64,000 nt of DNA. Origin: Ochrobactrum sp. Q0168. GTDB lineage: Bacteria > Pseudomonadota > Alphaproteobacteria > Rhizobiales > Rhizobiaceae. Within the stretch, counting starts at the first letter, position 1. Each line of letters starts with the position of its first letter. Where the stretch lies: contig NZ_JAELXQ010000001.1 of NCBI RefSeq assembly GCF_016427605.1, forward strand, positions 436,860-500,859, given 5' to 3'. The notes below the pieces were generated by a model. That model saw only the letters and a program-made list of their open reading frames with translations, was not told the origin of the DNA and made no database searches. The position numbers and the translations under genes are program-made. Positions 1 to 10,552 of this stretch are shown in pieces.

Positions 1-1
1 T

Positions 2-1759
2 CAGACCACCAAGCCCTTCGAAGGTGTGATTCCGAACCTGGAACGCCGCTGGAAGGAAACCGATTCCGCCTGGTCGCGTGAAGAGATTGAACGCTTCATG
101 TCCTCGACGCCCTGCCCGGCTTGCAATGGCTATCGCCTGAAGCCGGAAGCGCTGGCCGTGAAAATCGGCATGAAACATATCGGTGAAATCACTGAAATGT
201 CGATCCGTAAGGCAGATGCCTGGTTCCGTGACGTTGATGGCAGCTTTAACGATAAGCAGCGGGAAATTGCAGCGCGCATCCTCAAGGAAATCCGCGAGCG
301 CCTGCAGTTCCTCAACGATGTCGGTCTCGATTATCTGACATTGGCGCGCAATTCCGGCACACTTTCAGGTGGCGAAAGTCAGCGTATCCGCCTCGCCTCC
401 CAGATCGGTTCCGGTCTGACCGGCGTTCTCTATGTGCTGGACGAACCGTCCATCGGCCTGCATCAGCGCGACAATGCCCGCCTGCTGGACACGCTTCGCC
501 ATCTGCGCGATCTTGGCAATACGGTCATCGTCGTGGAACATGATGAAGACGCTATCCTGACTGCCGATTATGTGGTCGATATCGGCCCGGCAGCCGGTGT
601 TCACGGCGGCAAGGTGATTGCGCAGGGCACGCCGAAAGACGTCATGTCCAATACCAATTCGCTGACCGGCAAATATCTGTCAGGCGTCATGGAAGTCGCT
701 GTACCCTCCGAACGCCGCAAGATTTCCAAGACCAAGCGTATCCGCGTTGTCGGTGCGCGCGGCAACAATCTGAAAAATGTCTCGGCGGATATTCCCCTCG
801 GCACCTTTACCGCCGTGACCGGCGTGTCGGGCGGCGGCAAGTCCACCTTCCTGATTGAAACGCTGTTCAAGGCTGCTTCGCGCCGCATCATGGGTTCCCG
901 CGAACATCCGGCAGAACATGATCGCATCGAAGGGCTGGAGTTCCTCGACAAGGTCATTGATATCGACCAGTCGCCAATTGGACGTACGCCGCGCTCCAAT
1001 CCGGCGACCTATACCGGCGCTTTCACGCCGATCCGTGACTGGTTCGCGGGCCTGCCGGAAGCCAAGGCGCGCGGCTATCAGCCGGGTCGCTTCTCTTTCA
1101 ACGTGAAGGGCGGACGCTGCGAAGCCTGTCAGGGCGACGGTGTCATCAAGATCGAAATGCACTTCCTGCCGGACGTGTATGTGACCTGTGACGTCTGCCA
1201 CGGCAAGCGCTACAATCGTGAAACGCTGGAAGTGCTGTTCAAGGGCAAGTCCATCGCCGATGTGTTGGATATGACGGTCGAGGAAGGCGCGGAGTTCTTC
1301 TCCGCCGTGCCTGCCGTGCGCGACAAGCTGGAAACGCTGGTCAAGGTTGGCCTCGGCTATATCAAGGTTGGGCAGCAGGCGACAACGCTTTCGGGCGGCG
1401 AAGCGCAGCGTGTGAAGCTCGCGAAGGAACTGTCGCGCCGCGCAACCGGACGCACGCTCTATATCCTCGACGAGCCGACCACCGGCCTCCATTTCCACGA
1501 TGTGGCGAAGCTGCTCGAAGTGCTGCATGAGCTGGTCGAACAGGGCAATACGGTCGTGGTTATCGAGCACAATCTCGAAGTCATCAAGACTGCCGACTGG
1601 GTGATCGATCTTGGCCCTGAAGGCGGCGATGGCGGTGGCGAGATCGTTGCCGTGGGACGTCCGGAAGATATCGTGAAGGAAAAGCGCTCTTATACCGGCC
1701 ATTTCCTCAAGGAACTGCTGGAGCGACGCCCCAAGCGGAACTCAGAGGCTGCGGAGTAA
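2..1759 (+). CDS. uvrA: Excinuclease ABC subunit A (3' part)
   Basis: This is the C-terminal part of UvrA, the DNA-damage recognition ATPase of nucleotide excision repair, which works with UvrB and UvrC. The reading frame is open from base 2, so the true start lies before the window. Visible parts are the second half of a zinc module (CPACNGYRL near residue 40), the first ABC signature (LSGGESQR) with DEPSIGL, a second Walker A (GVSGGGKST), the second zinc finger (CEAC and CDVC pairs), and a second LSGGEAQR with DEPTTGL. The repeated ABC halves are diagnostic of UvrA. A hairpin terminator follows the stop. Only the 5' truncation by the window edge is abnormal. Confidence 0.97.
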   Translation, partial: QTTKPFEGVIPNLERRWKETDSAWSREEIERFMSSTPCPACNGYRLKPEALAVKIGMKHIGEITEMSIRKADAWFRDVDGSFNDKQREIAARILKEIRERLQFLNDVGLDYLTLARNSGTLSGGESQRIRLASQIGSGLTGVLYVLDEPSIGLHQRDNARLLDTLRHLRDLGNTVIVVEHDEDAILTADYVVDIGPAAGVHGGKVIAQGTPKDVMSNTNSLTGKYLSGVMEVAVPSERRKISKTKRIRVVGARGNNLKNVSADIPLGTFTAVTGVSGGGKSTFLIETLFKAASRRIMGSREHPAEHDRIEGLEFLDKVIDIDQSPIGRTPRSNPATYTGAFTPIRDWFAGLPEAKARGYQPGRFSFNVKGGRCEACQGDGVIKIEMHFLPDVYVTCDVCHGKRYNRETLEVLFKGKSIADVLDMTVEEGAEFFSAVPAVRDKLETLVKVGLGYIKVGQQATTLSGGEAQRVKLAKELSRRATGRTLYILDEPTTGLHFHDVAKLLEVLHELVEQGNTVVVIEHNLEVIKTADWVIDLGPEGGDGGGEIVAVGRPEDIVKEKRSYTGHFLKELLERRPKRNSEAAE

Positions 1760-1787
1760 GCGCAGCTCGACAGTCGTAAAGATGAAA

Positions 1788-1816
1788 AGGCCGGGTCTAG
1801 CACCCGGCTTTTTTTC
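1788..1816 (+). terminator. Rho-independent terminator of uvrA
   Basis: A GCCGGGT / ACCCGGC stem (1790-1796 and 1802-1808) is followed by seven T residues, about 30 bases after the uvrA stop. The opposite strand also ends in a T-rich run, so it may serve the converging gene at 1827 as well. Confidence 0.85.
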
Positions 1817-1826
1817 ATAGATCCTC

Positions 1827-2456
1827 TCACGCGGAAGTTTCCAAATTTCGGACTTTCCGGTCAGCTTCAAGCCAACTGCGCTCGATCCTGTTCGACAGAT
1901 CATCCAACACGACACCGAAATCCGAGACTCCAAAATACAAGGCACGAATATCCCAAATCTCAGACGTTATTCTTATTGGTGAGCCGTCATGCTCGGACGA
2001 ATAGCGAAATGTTATGCCGCGGGGATCGAGAGAAGCTATCTCCCCAATACATCTTAAGAAGTTGTCAGGCGCGATGCAGCTGTCTTCATCGTCTAATTCA
2101 GCAACGACACTGCAAAAAGTATCCATCAAGATGCGGAGGTCGTGTCCAGCTCGTTTAGGAACGGTGCCTCCAGCATATTTAATATGCCACTTCAGAGCGA
2201 CCTCGATAGCGTGACGAAGATTAAACAAAGCCGGAAAGATGAGATTGTTTGCGCGAGGCCAATCATCTACGACTGTCTTAAGAAGCAAACAGCTCGCATC
2301 AAGATAACCATCCCATATTCGACACTCACGCGCTGTGCCATCGCTGGAGAAATCAACGTTAGGAACGTCTTGCGACGCAGGCGTAATCAAGCCACCAGCA
2401 TGAGTGCGTTGAAACTCTTCATATAAGATAGCTTCATCATGCTTATCGATCTGCAA
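1827..2456 (-). CDS. Hypothetical protein, possibly HEPN-like
   Basis: This 209-residue protein has no family I can name with certainty. The central stretch (RHAIEVALKWHIK, then GHDLRIL about 20 residues later) resembles the helical core of HEPN-like proteins, where an R-H-x-x-E-x-x-L-K helix is followed by a G-H-D-L motif. The start is a TTG at 2456 preceded by GGAG about nine bases upstream; no ATG start exists near the N terminus. There is no signal peptide or membrane segment. The gene is a singleton between uvrA and hupB and reads as more AT-rich than its neighbours, which hints at horizontal acquisition. The function is unknown; HEPN assignment is inference. Confidence 0.6.
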   Translation of the reverse strand: MQIDKHDEAILYEEFQRTHAGGLITPASQDVPNVDFSSDGTARECRIWDGYLDASCLLLKTVVDDWPRANNLIFPALFNLRHAIEVALKWHIKYAGGTVPKRAGHDLRILMDTFCSVVAELDDEDSCIAPDNFLRCIGEIASLDPRGITFRYSSEHDGSPIRITSEIWDIRALYFGVSDFGVVLDDLSNRIERSWLEADRKVRNLETSA

Positions 2457-2569
2457 GGGCGGTGCTCCAGATGGATATTAAATGAGACGTTCGCTGTGAC
2501 AACGAGCGCTCATCAACTCATAGTAGCACATCTTGGATTCCCGACGGATGCGAAGGCAACCCTGACCGT

Positions 2570-2600
2570 TAAAAAGAAAAAAGCCCGGACGAGCCGGGCC
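2570..2600 (-). terminator. Terminator of hupB
   Basis: On the minus strand a GCCCGG / CCGGGC stem (2594-2599 and 2583-2588) is followed by a T-rich run ending near 2571. It lies about 100 bases beyond the hupB stop. Confidence 0.75.
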
Positions 2601-2696
2601 TTCTCGACAGCCGCTCACGTTCATCACCCAGCGACCGAAATCTTGCCTTCACACATTAATGCTTCGAAAAGCCTGTCGGCTTTCCGAGATCATGCA

Positions 2697-2972
2697 TTAG
2701 CCGTTGACGGCATCCTTCAAGCCCTTGCCGGCCGAGAACTTCGGCACGTTGCGAGCCGGAATAGCAACTTCCTTGCCGGTCGACGGATTGCGGCCGGTCG
2801 AAGCTGCACGGTGCGAAACGGAGAAAACGCCGAAGCCCGGCAGGCGGACTTCTTCACCAGCCTTCAGTGCGCCGGTGACAGCAGCGAGCACAGCGTCAAC
2901 AGCCGTACCGGCATCAGCCTTCGTCAAACCGCCCTTTTCCGCGACTGCGGCAACCAATTCGTTCTTGTTCAT
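2697..2972 (-). CDS. hupB: DNA-binding protein HU
   Basis: A 91-residue HU-family nucleoid protein that binds and bends DNA as a dimer. The sequence begins MNKNELVAAVAE, carries the GFGVFSV beta-arm region and the conserved RNPSTGKE loop tip that intercalates DNA, and ends AGKGLKDAVNG. Two in-frame ATGs exist; the second, at 2972, is chosen because AAAGGAA lies at proper spacing before it but abuts the first (2978), and 91 residues is the usual family length. It follows lon on the same strand but each has its own terminator, so they are probably separate transcripts. Confidence 0.96.
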   Translation of the reverse strand: MNKNELVAAVAEKGGLTKADAGTAVDAVLAAVTGALKAGEEVRLPGFGVFSVSHRAASTGRNPSTGKEVAIPARNVPKFSAGKGLKDAVNG

Positions 2973-3098
2973 TGGCATTTCCTTTCTTTACCTACCGGAA
3001 CGGATAACGTGACCGGATTGGGCGGAGTTTATTCGAAACGCTCGCCAAACCAAGCCTGTCAATGGCAAAAAAGCCCGGTTTTCTGGGGTTAAACACAG

Positions 3099-3124
3099 AA
3101 ATGCCGGGCTTTTGGCCCGGCATT
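3099..3124 (-). terminator. Terminator of lon
   Basis: A TGCCGGGC / GCCCGGCA stem with a five-base loop lies at 3101-3123 and is followed on the minus strand by TTTCTG. It lies about 30 bases after the lon stop codon. Confidence 0.75.
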
Positions 3125-3150
3125 TTGTTGCTTGGTCGTCTTATCGACTG

Positions 3151-5589
3151 TCAATGCGCTGTTGTAACGCCTGCTTCATCGTCAACCGCAGGCACGGCTG
3201 CAGGTGCTTCGGGCTCGGTCCACTCGATCGGTTCGGGCTGACGCACGAGTGCGTGCTTCAGAACTTCACCGACGCGAGACACCGGAACGATCTCAAGATT
3301 GTTCTTCACATTGTCCGGAATATCCGCCAGATCCTTGGCGTTTTCTTCCGGGATCAGAACCTTCTTGATGCCGCCGCGCAGAGCCGCGAGAAGCTTTTCC
3401 TTCAGGCCGCCGATCGGCAGAACCCGACCGCGCAGCGTCACTTCACCGGTCATTGCGATATCCTTGCGAACCGGAATTCCGGTCAGCACGGACACGATGG
3501 TCGTGACCATGGCGATACCTGCGGACGGACCGTCCTTCGGCGTCGCACCTTCCGGCACGTGGACGTGGATGTCGCGCTTGTCGAACAGCGGAGGCTCGAT
3601 GCCGAAATCAACGGCTCTGCTGCGAACATAGGATGCCGCAGCCGAAATCGATTCCTTCATCACGTCACGCAGGTTACCCGTGACGGTCATGCGACCCTTG
3701 CCGGGCATCATGACACCTTCGATGGTCAGCAATTCGCCGCCAACTTCCGTCCATGCCAAGCCGGTGACAACACCGACCTGATCTTCGCCGTCAATCTGAC
3801 CGAAGCGGAAACGCTCCACACCCAGATAGTCGGAGAGATTCTTGTCGGTGATCTTCACCGACTTCTTCTTCGACTTCAGGATTTCGGTGACGGCCTTACG
3901 GGCGAGAGTCATCATCTCGCGCTCAAGGCTGCGCACACCGGCTTCCCGGGTGTAAAGGCGGATCACATTGCGCAATGCATCGTCTGTGATCGTGAACTCC
4001 TTCGGCTGCAAAGCATGGTCCTTAATAGCCTTCGGCAGCAGGTGCCGCTTGGCGATCTCCAGCTTTTCATCCTCGGTGTAACCGGCGATACGGATGATCT
4101 CCATACGATCCAGCAAAGGACCGGGGATGTTCAGCGTATTGGCGGTCGTCACGAACATGACGTTGGACAGGTCGTATTCAACCTCAAGGTAATGATCCAT
4201 GAAGGTTGCGTTCTGTTCCGGATCCAGCACCTCGAGCATTGCCGACGACGGATCACCGCGGAAATCCTGGCCCATCTTGTCGATTTCATCGAGCAGGAAG
4301 AGCGGGTTGGACTTCTTCGCTTTCTTCATCGACTGGATGACCTTGCCGGGCATCGAGCCGATATAGGTGCGGCGGTGACCGCGGATTTCAGCCTCGTCGC
4401 GCACGCCGCCAAGCGACATACGGACATATTCACGACCGGTCGCTTTGGCGATGGAGCGCGCAAGCGAGGTCTTGCCGACGCCGGGAGGTCCAACGAGGCA
4501 GATGATCGGGCCCTTGATCTTGGTCGAACGCGCTTGCACCGCGAGATATTCGACGATGCGTTCCTTGACCTTGTCGAGACCGAAGTGATCGTTGTTGAGC
4601 ACTTCTTCCGCGAAGTTCAGATCCTGCTTGACCTTCGACTTCTTGCCCCATGGAATGGAGAGCAGCCAGTCGAGATAATTACGCACAACCGTCGCTTCAG
4701 CAGACATCGGGCTCATGGTGCGCAGCTTCTTCAGCTCAGCCTGGGCCTTTTCGCGAGCTTCCTTGGAAAGCTTGGTCTTGTTGATGCGTTCTTCCAGTTC
4801 AGCCGCTTCATCGCGACCGTCCTCGCCGTCACCAAGCTCCTTCTGGATCGCCTTCATCTGCTCATTGAGATAATATTCGCGCTGCGTCTTCTCCATCTGG
4901 CGCTTGACGCGCGAGCGGATACGCTTCTCAACCTGCAGAACCGAAATTTCGGCTTCCATGAAGGAAAGAGCCTTCTCAAGACGCTCACGCACCGAGAGAA
5001 TGGACAGCATTTCCTGCTTTTCAGGAATCTTGATCGCGAGATGCGAAGCAACCGTATCGGCAAGCTTGGAATAATCGTCGATCTGGCTGGCAGCGCCAAC
5101 CACTTCCGGCGAAATCTTCTTGTTCAGCTTGACGTAGTTTTCGAAGTCGGAAACCACCGAACGGGCCAGAGCCTCGATTTCGACGGCATCTTCTTCCGGC
5201 TCCGGCAAAGCCGCAGCATACGCTTCGTGATAGTCCTCACGATCCGTAAACTTGGAAACCTTGGCGCGTGCTGTGCCCTCGACCAGCACCTTTACGGTGC
5301 CGTCCGGCAACTTCAAAAGCTGAAGCACATTGGCGATGGTGCCAATCTCATAAATCGCGTCTGGTGCCGGATCGTCGTCGGCAGCATTTTTCTGGGTCGC
5401 AAGCAATATCTGCTTATCGACGCCCATCACTTCTTCCAGAGCGCGAATAGACTTTTCGCGTCCTACAAAAAGCGGAACGATCATGTGCGGGAAGACCACA
5501 ATATCGCGCAACGGAAGAACAGCATAAAGCCCGTCTGCACCGCCCGCTTCCGATCCACCCATCGGGGTCTTGTCTTCAATACCCGTCAT
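3151..5589 (-). CDS. lon: ATP-dependent Lon protease
   Basis: An 812-residue LonA-type protease, a cytoplasmic AAA+ machine that degrades misfolded and short-lived regulatory proteins. The N-terminal substrate domain opens with [16 protein letters not shown]; the ATPase domain has Walker [10 protein letters not shown] and sensor sequences such as LLDEIDKMG; the C-terminal protease domain has the catalytic serine in DGPSAGI (residue 689) and a lysine about 43 residues later in GGLKEKLL. Length is typical. The start ATG has AAGGAC upstream. It lies in the order hupB-lon-clpX-clpP, the standard alphaproteobacterial arrangement. A very long antisense frame over it is a codon-bias shadow. Confidence 0.98.
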   Translation of the reverse strand: MTGIEDKTPMGGSEAGGADGLYAVLPLRDIVVFPHMIVPLFVGREKSIRALEEVMGVDKQILLATQKNAADDDPAPDAIYEIGTIANVLQLLKLPDGTVKVLVEGTARAKVSKFTDREDYHEAYAAALPEPEEDAVEIEALARSVVSDFENYVKLNKKISPEVVGAASQIDDYSKLADTVASHLAIKIPEKQEMLSILSVRERLEKALSFMEAEISVLQVEKRIRSRVKRQMEKTQREYYLNEQMKAIQKELGDGEDGRDEAAELEERINKTKLSKEAREKAQAELKKLRTMSPMSAEATVVRNYLDWLLSIPWGKKSKVKQDLNFAEEVLNNDHFGLDKVKERIVEYLAVQARSTKIKGPIICLVGPPGVGKTSLARSIAKATGREYVRMSLGGVRDEAEIRGHRRTYIGSMPGKVIQSMKKAKKSNPLFLLDEIDKMGQDFRGDPSSAMLEVLDPEQNATFMDHYLEVEYDLSNVMFVTTANTLNIPGPLLDRMEIIRIAGYTEDEKLEIAKRHLLPKAIKDHALQPKEFTITDDALRNVIRLYTREAGVRSLEREMMTLARKAVTEILKSKKKSVKITDKNLSDYLGVERFRFGQIDGEDQVGVVTGLAWTEVGGELLTIEGVMMPGKGRMTVTGNLRDVMKESISAAASYVRSRAVDFGIEPPLFDKRDIHVHVPEGATPKDGPSAGIAMVTTIVSVLTGIPVRKDIAMTGEVTLRGRVLPIGGLKEKLLAALRGGIKKVLIPEENAKDLADIPDNVKNNLEIVPVSRVGEVLKHALVRQPEPIEWTEPEAPAAVPAVDDEAGVTTAH

Positions 5590-5893
5590 AATTCAAGTCC
5601 TTTCTCAGGCCTTTCGACCCGACTGCCACACCGACGCCCCCTTTCATCATGAGGCAGGTCGCACAGCGTGCTTCGGTTCATACTTGGAGAGCCAAGCCCG
5701 GCAATTCAATAGCCGGTTTCGAGCGGCTTTCATAGAATCGTTAACTATCCTGCGCCGTCCTGGCAATTTGCACAATATGCCGCTTCGGATATGCTCCCAA
5801 TCAAGAGCTTCGAACGCTCAACACTAAATTGAATCGCCAGACTGACAACAAAAAAGGCCGCTTTCGCGGCCTTTTGAGGATATTTTCAATCTC
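5590..5893. other. Intergenic region between lon and clpX
   Basis: About 300 bases without a gene. It must hold the lon promoter on the minus strand and contains the clpX terminator at its left of 5880. I could not recognise a heat-shock (sigma-32 type) promoter by eye. Confidence 0.5.
5850..5876 (-). terminator. Terminator of clpX (bidirectional-looking)
   Basis: A perfect AAAAGGCCGC / GCGGCCTTTT hairpin with a TTTC loop lies at 5853-5874, just past the clpX stop. A/T runs flank it on both strands. Confidence 0.85.
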
Positions 5894-7168
5894 TTAAGCC
5901 GAAACGTTGCCCTTCTCGTCCTGACGCTCCGCATAGATGTAGAGCGGACGGGCGCTGCCATCCACCACATCACCGGAGATCACGACTTCGCGAACGCCTT
6001 CCAGCGTCGGCAGTTCGAACATCGTGTCGAGCAGGATCTTTTCCATGATCGAGCGCAGACCACGCGCACCGGTCTTGCGTTCAACTGCCTTATTGGCAAT
6101 GGCGCGCAGAGCGTCGTCGTGGAACACCAGCTCGACATTTTCCATATCGAACAGGCGCTGATACTGCTTTACGAGCGCATTCTTCGGCTCTGTCAGGATC
6201 TGGACCAGTGCATCGACGTCGAGATCTTCGAGCGTCGCAATAACCGGCAGACGACCGACGAATTCCGGAATAAGACCGAACTTCAGCAGATCTTCCGGTT
6301 CCAGCTCGCGGAACACCGCACCGATACGACGCTCGTCAACTGAGCGGACCGTAGCGCCGAAGCCGATGGAGGTCTTCTCGCCACGAGCCGAGATGATCTT
6401 GTCGAGACCGGCAAAAGCACCGCCACAGATGAACAGGATGTTCGTCGTATCCACCTGCAGGAATTCCTGCTGCGGATGCTTGCGACCGCCCTGCGGAGGC
6501 ACCGAGGCAACGGTGCCTTCCATGATCTTGAGAAGCGCCTGCTGCACGCCTTCGCCCGATACATCGCGCGTGATGGACGGGTTGTCGGACTTGCGGCTGA
6601 TCTTGTCCACTTCGTCGATATAGACGATGCCGCGCTGCGCGCGTTCGACGTTGTAATCAGCAGCCTGAAGCAGCTTCAGGATGATGTTTTCAACATCTTC
6701 ACCGACATAACCGGCTTCCGTGAGTGTCGTCGCATCGGCCATGGTGAATGGCACATCGATGATGCGAGCGAGCGTCTGTGCAAGATAGGTCTTGCCACAG
6801 CCGGTCGGACCGACGAGAAGAATATTCGACTTCGCCAGTTCGATATCGTTGCTCTTCGACTGATGCGCCAGACGCTTGTAATGATTGTGCACCGCAACCG
6901 ACAGAACGCGCTTGGCATCCTTCTGGCCGATGACATAGTCGTCAAGAACGGCCATGATTTCCTGCGGCGTCGGCACGCCCTCACGGGACTTCACCATCGA
7001 GGATTTATTTTCCTCACGGATGATATCCATGCAGAGTTCGACGCATTCGTCGCAGATGAAAACGGTCGGGCCTGCAATCAGCTTGCGCACTTCATGCTGG
7101 CTTTTGCCGCAGAACGAGCAATAAAGCGTATTCTTGGAATCGCCGCCGCTGTTGCTGACTTTGCTCAT
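5894..7168 (-). CDS. clpX: ClpX, ATPase subunit of Clp protease
   Basis: A 424-residue AAA+ unfoldase that recognises tagged substrates and feeds them to ClpP; in alphaproteobacteria ClpXP degrades cell-cycle regulators. An N-terminal C4 zinc-binding domain is visible (Cys17, Cys20, Cys39, Cys42), then Walker A GPTGCGKT (120-127), Walker B VYIDEVDK (182-189), the [11 protein letters not shown] segment of the IGF-loop region that docks on ClpP, and sensor II near the C terminus. The start ATG follows AAAGGA at six bases. It is downstream of clpP but separated by nearly 400 bases and a hairpin, so it probably has its own promoter. Confidence 0.98.
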   Translation of the reverse strand: MSKVSNSGGDSKNTLYCSFCGKSQHEVRKLIAGPTVFICDECVELCMDIIREENKSSMVKSREGVPTPQEIMAVLDDYVIGQKDAKRVLSVAVHNHYKRLAHQSKSNDIELAKSNILLVGPTGCGKTYLAQTLARIIDVPFTMADATTLTEAGYVGEDVENIILKLLQAADYNVERAQRGIVYIDEVDKISRKSDNPSITRDVSGEGVQQALLKIMEGTVASVPPQGGRKHPQQEFLQVDTTNILFICGGAFAGLDKIISARGEKTSIGFGATVRSVDERRIGAVFRELEPEDLLKFGLIPEFVGRLPVIATLEDLDVDALVQILTEPKNALVKQYQRLFDMENVELVFHDDALRAIANKAVERKTGARGLRSIMEKILLDTMFELPTLEGVREVVISGDVVDGSARPLYIYAERQDEKGNVSA

Positions 7169-7551
7169 TGCAGTTTCCTTTCAATAAACCGAAACGAACC
7201 TTGGGCTGTTCATTCCGATCGTTTCTTCCGGTTCGGAACCAGTACGGAAGGAAATACTCACCTTCTACCGGTCACATTGACAGCTAATACGCACTGCCCC
7301 TGTAGTTTCTAGGATTCCAGTCACCGTAGACTCCCCGACCGAAGGAGTCATTTGGTGACTTTTGCAGAACCTGAACCGTCGAACAAACAAAAAATAAGTC
7401 CCCGGCAAAGATTCGGCCTGATCTGACCAACTTTAGCGCCTTGATGCCCAACAGATGCTTAACGCGGCGCGTTAACCTTCACGTTGGTCCAAGAATTGAG
7501 CCCCTTTTGTGGCAAAAGGGGCCAATAATTGGAAGGGAGCCTGATTCAGGC
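7169..7551. other. Intergenic region clpX-clpP
   Basis: About 380 bases without a gene. It contains the probable clpX promoter, a 17-base palindrome TTAACGCG-G-CGCGTTAA at 7459-7475 and a terminator-like hairpin for clpP at 7500-7522. No other structure is recognised. Confidence 0.5.
7500..7522 (-). terminator. Hairpin after clpP
   Basis: A ten-base perfect stem GCCCCTTTTG / CAAAAGGGGC with a three-base loop stands 30 bases past the clpP stop. The trailing minus-strand sequence is only moderately T-rich, so termination strength is uncertain. Confidence 0.6.
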
Positions 7552-8181
7552 TCACTTCGATTCGTCGGCGCTCACGTCACGTGCTTCAACGACCTTGTCG
7601 ATGAGACCAAATTCGAGCGCTTCCTGCGCGGTCATGAAATGATCGCGGTCAAGGGTGCGTTCGATGGTTTCGTAGTCGCGGCCCGTGTGCTTCACGTAGA
7701 TTTCGTTGAGGCGGCGCTTCATCTTGATGATGTCCTGCGCATGGCGTTCGATATCCGACGCCTGCCCCTGGAAGCCGCCCGAAGGCTGGTGAACCATGAT
7801 GCGGGCATTCGGCAGCGCATAACGCTGGCCGGTTGCGCCTGCCGTCAGAAGCAGCGAGCCCATCGACGCGGCCTGCCCCATGCAGAGCGTGGATACCGGC
7901 GGACGGATGAACTGCATTGTATCGTAGATCGCCATACCGGACGTCACCACGCCACCCGGCGAGTTGATGTACATGTTGATCTCTTTTTTCGGGTTCTCGG
8001 CTTCGAGGAACAGAAGCTGCGCGCAAACCAGCATCGACATGCCGTCTTCAACCGGTCCGTTGACGAAGATGATGCGCTCTTTCAAAAGGCGCGAGAAAAT
8101 ATCATAGGCCCGCTCGCCACGGTTGGTCTGCTCGACCACCATCGGCACGAGGTTCATGACGGTTTCAATCGGATCTCTCAT
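7552..8181 (-). CDS. clpP: ClpP, proteolytic subunit of Clp protease
   Basis: A 209-residue serine peptidase (S14) that forms the double heptameric chamber of ClpXP/ClpAP. The triad is Ser106 in GQAASMGS, His131 in MVHQPSGG and Asp180 in LDRDHFM, with the same spacing as in E. coli ClpP. The frame is open upstream to 8268, but the ATG at 8181 is chosen: AGAGG lies six bases before it and the [10 protein letters not shown] start is the family norm. It precedes clpX on the same strand. Confidence 0.97.
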   Translation of the reverse strand: MRDPIETVMNLVPMVVEQTNRGERAYDIFSRLLKERIIFVNGPVEDGMSMLVCAQLLFLEAENPKKEINMYINSPGGVVTSGMAIYDTMQFIRPPVSTLCMGQAASMGSLLLTAGATGQRYALPNARIMVHQPSGGFQGQASDIERHAQDIIKMKRRLNEIYVKHTGRDYETIERTLDRDHFMTAQEALEFGLIDKVVEARDVSADESK

Positions 8182-8297
8182 TATGGGCCTCTGGATGTAA
8201 TGATGCGAATTGAGTGGATTTGAATCGTCGGACTTCCATACATAGGGCGTTGCGCCCCTGTTCCGCAAGTGGTGCTCGCCCCCTCACAGGATGATGA

Positions 8298-9761
8298 TCA
8301 ATCCCAGTCGTTTTCCGGCTTCTCCGGCCTGATACCGCGCTTGTCGTCGAGCGTCCGGCGCGCCACTTCTGTGAGACGCGCCTTCACCCGCACCGAACCG
8401 TCTTCCAGATCCTCGCGCTGCACGTTACTGCCGTGCTCGTAGATCCAGTTCAGTATGTGCAGCTCGAAAGGTGAAAGGACGATATCGATGGCGCCAAGCA
8501 CACCCGCTATCCGCGTTTCGATCAGATCAAGCAAACGATCAACGCCCTCGCCTGTGATGGCTGACAGGGGTATCGGGCGGCCTTCATCACCACCGGCAGC
8601 GGCCAGACGCAATGCCGCCTCGCGTCCGCTTTCGTCCAGATTGTCAATCTTGTTCCAGATTTCGACGACGCGCTTGCGGTCCTGCGGCTCAATCCCGAGA
8701 CCAGCCAGGATATTCTCGACATCTTCAGCCTGCGCGGCGTTATCTGGATCGGAAATATCGCGCACGTGCAAAATGAGATCGGCTTCCACCACTTCTTCCA
8801 GCGTGGCGCGGAAGGCTGCCACCAGATGGTGCGGCAGATTGGAAATGAAGCCCACCGTGTCGGACAGGATGACCGTCTCGCCATGGGGCAGCCGAATGCG
8901 ACGGAGCGTCGGATCAAGCGTGGCGAAGAGCATATCCTCAGCCAGCACTTCCGCGCCGGTCATGCGGTTGAACAGCGTCGATTTGCCGGCATTGGTATAG
9001 CCGACAAGCGCAACAATCGGATGCGGCACCTTGCGCCGCTTCTGGCGGTGCAGCGTGCGTGTGCGCACAACCGTTTCCAGCTCGCGCTTGATCTTCAGAA
9101 TCTTGTCTTGCAACAGCCGGCGGTCGGCTTCGATCTGGGTTTCACCCGGACCGCCGAGAAATCCGCCGCCGCCGCGTTGACGCTCCAGATGGGTCCAGCT
9201 GCGAACCAGTCGGCCCTTCTGGTAGTTCAGATGCGCCAGCTCGACCTGCAACGCACCTTCCTTGGTCCGTGCGCGCTCACCGAAAATTTCTAGAATGAGG
9301 CCCGTGCGGTCGATGACCTTCACGTTCCAATCCTTTTCGAGATTGCGCTGCTGAACTGGCGTCAGGGCATGGTCGACGATGACCAGCCCGATGTCGTGTT
9401 CCTTGACCGTATCGGCAATGGCCTCGACCTTGCCCGCGCCAAGCAAGGTTGCGGGCCGCGGATTGGCAATAATCGCGACTTCGGCATGGATGATTTCAAG
9501 ATCGATGGCGCGAGCCAGACCGACAGCTTCTTCAAGACGCGCTTCGTTCGAGCGCTGAAACTGCGTGCGAGCGCCTTCTTCGCCCGAACCGCTGGCATTA
9601 TAGCGCTCCGGCAGAATGGGAACGACGACGGCAGCTCTGGTCGGTTCTTGTTCGGAAAGGCCGTAGCCTTTGTTTGCATCGTCTTTATGCGCGTCGAAGG
9701 ACGACGCGTTCTTATCCTTGAATTTGGACAAATAAACATTCTCCGGGGAGTGCAGAGACAT
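8298..9761 (-). CDS. hflX: Ribosome-associated GTPase HflX
   Basis: A 487-residue OBG/HflX GTPase that binds the large ribosomal subunit and rescues or splits stalled ribosomes. The N-terminal HflX domain covers about residues 70-240, including the glycine-rich GGGGFLGGPGETQIE at 197-211; the G domain has G1 GYTNAGKS (254-261), G3 DTVGF and a later NKID. A 60-residue polar N-terminal extension precedes the family core. The start has GGAG five bases upstream. It follows hfq on the same strand at about 180 bases, the classical hfq-hflX order. Confidence 0.95.
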   Translation of the reverse strand: MSLHSPENVYLSKFKDKNASSFDAHKDDANKGYGLSEQEPTRAAVVVPILPERYNASGSGEEGARTQFQRSNEARLEEAVGLARAIDLEIIHAEVAIIANPRPATLLGAGKVEAIADTVKEHDIGLVIVDHALTPVQQRNLEKDWNVKVIDRTGLILEIFGERARTKEGALQVELAHLNYQKGRLVRSWTHLERQRGGGGFLGGPGETQIEADRRLLQDKILKIKRELETVVRTRTLHRQKRRKVPHPIVALVGYTNAGKSTLFNRMTGAEVLAEDMLFATLDPTLRRIRLPHGETVILSDTVGFISNLPHHLVAAFRATLEEVVEADLILHVRDISDPDNAAQAEDVENILAGLGIEPQDRKRVVEIWNKIDNLDESGREAALRLAAAGGDEGRPIPLSAITGEGVDRLLDLIETRIAGVLGAIDIVLSPFELHILNWIYEHGSNVQREDLEDGSVRVKARLTEVARRTLDDKRGIRPEKPENDWD

Positions 9762-9944
9762 TGCGCTCCATCATCAAGCACAAATAGGTCGCCGCTATGC
9801 GTGTTTCAAATGGAAGACGCCCCGGACGTTAAAGCAAATATATCCGAGCCCCAACGGAGACCCGGAATAATCGCCTAACGATAGATCAGGGCGACGCGAC
9901 ATCGCTGGGCGAAGCCGCTACACCCGAATGGAATTCGGAAAGCG

Positions 9945-10181
9945 TCAGGCTTCCTCGCCCTCGAACATCTGAACCGGCTGGCTCGGCATGATCGTCGAAA
10001 TTGCATGCTTATAGACAAGCTGCGAATGACCATCGCGGCGCAGCAGCACACAGAAATTGTCGAAAGACGTCACGATGCCAGTCAGTTTCACGCCATTGAT
10101 CAGAAAAATCGTGAGCGAGATCTTCTGTTTGCGTACGGAGTTCAGAAAAAGGTCTTGAAGATTTTGCGATCGTTCAGCCAT
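9945..10181 (-). CDS. hfq: RNA chaperone Hfq
   Basis: A 78-residue Sm-like hexameric RNA chaperone that pairs small regulatory RNAs with mRNAs. Sm1 ([18 protein letters not shown]) and Sm2 ([10 protein letters not shown], the KH-type motif) are both intact, as is the proximal-face QNLQDLFLN segment. AAGGA stands eight bases before the ATG. The short acidic C-terminal tail is typical of Brucella and relatives. It is followed by hflX. Confidence 0.98.
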
Positions 10182-10260
10182 TGTTTTTATTCCTTTAATC
10201 GATCAGCAGCCTGTTCGCGATAAATCAAAGCGGTAAACCCGCTCTCTCTCATTGTTTTCA

Positions 10261-10306
10261 AGCATTTCTCGACCAGCAAACTGTTTCACACTTTTGCTGG
10301 AAATGC
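10261..10306. repeat. Palindromic intergenic repeat, copy 1
   Basis: About 46 bases with GCATTTC at one end and GAAATGC at the other and an inner CAGCAAA / TTTGCTG pair. Its last 24 bases are identical to copy 2. The pattern resembles a repeat seen, from memory, in many rhizobial and Brucella intergenic regions. Confidence 0.75.
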
Positions 10307-10320
10307 AGTTATTCCCTATC

Positions 10321-10366
10321 GCATTTCCGGACGCAAAACCGTTTCACACTTTTGCTGGAAATGCTC
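10321..10366. repeat. Palindromic intergenic repeat, copy 2
   Basis: Second copy of the same element, starting GCATTTCCGG and ending GGAAATGC, 14 bases after copy 1. The 24-base block at 10341-10364 matches 10283-10306 exactly. Confidence 0.75.
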
Positions 10367-10552
10367 CAGACGAGCATGCGCATTTGCATAAATCAAGCAC
10401 CGGAACGCGAGGTGCCGGTACAGAACTGCAATTGCTGTGGAAAGACAACTGCTTCGCCCTCAAGCTTCGGTTAACAGGATGGGAATCTTTGCGCAACCGA
10501 CAATTTTGCTGAACACGTGTCAAATATTGGTAGCGAGGTTAGCATCCAGTGA

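Larger units (their letters stand above)
10182..10552. other. Intergenic region upstream of hfq with repeats
   Basis: A 370-base stretch with no gene. Two tandem copies of a palindromic repeat occupy 10261-10366; the rest should hold the hfq promoter on the minus strand. Confidence 0.6.

Noticed and set aside
3112-5652. An 846-codon open frame antisense to lon
   Set aside because: It mirrors a confirmed Lon gene; high GC at third positions leaves the opposite strand open. It has no family motif.
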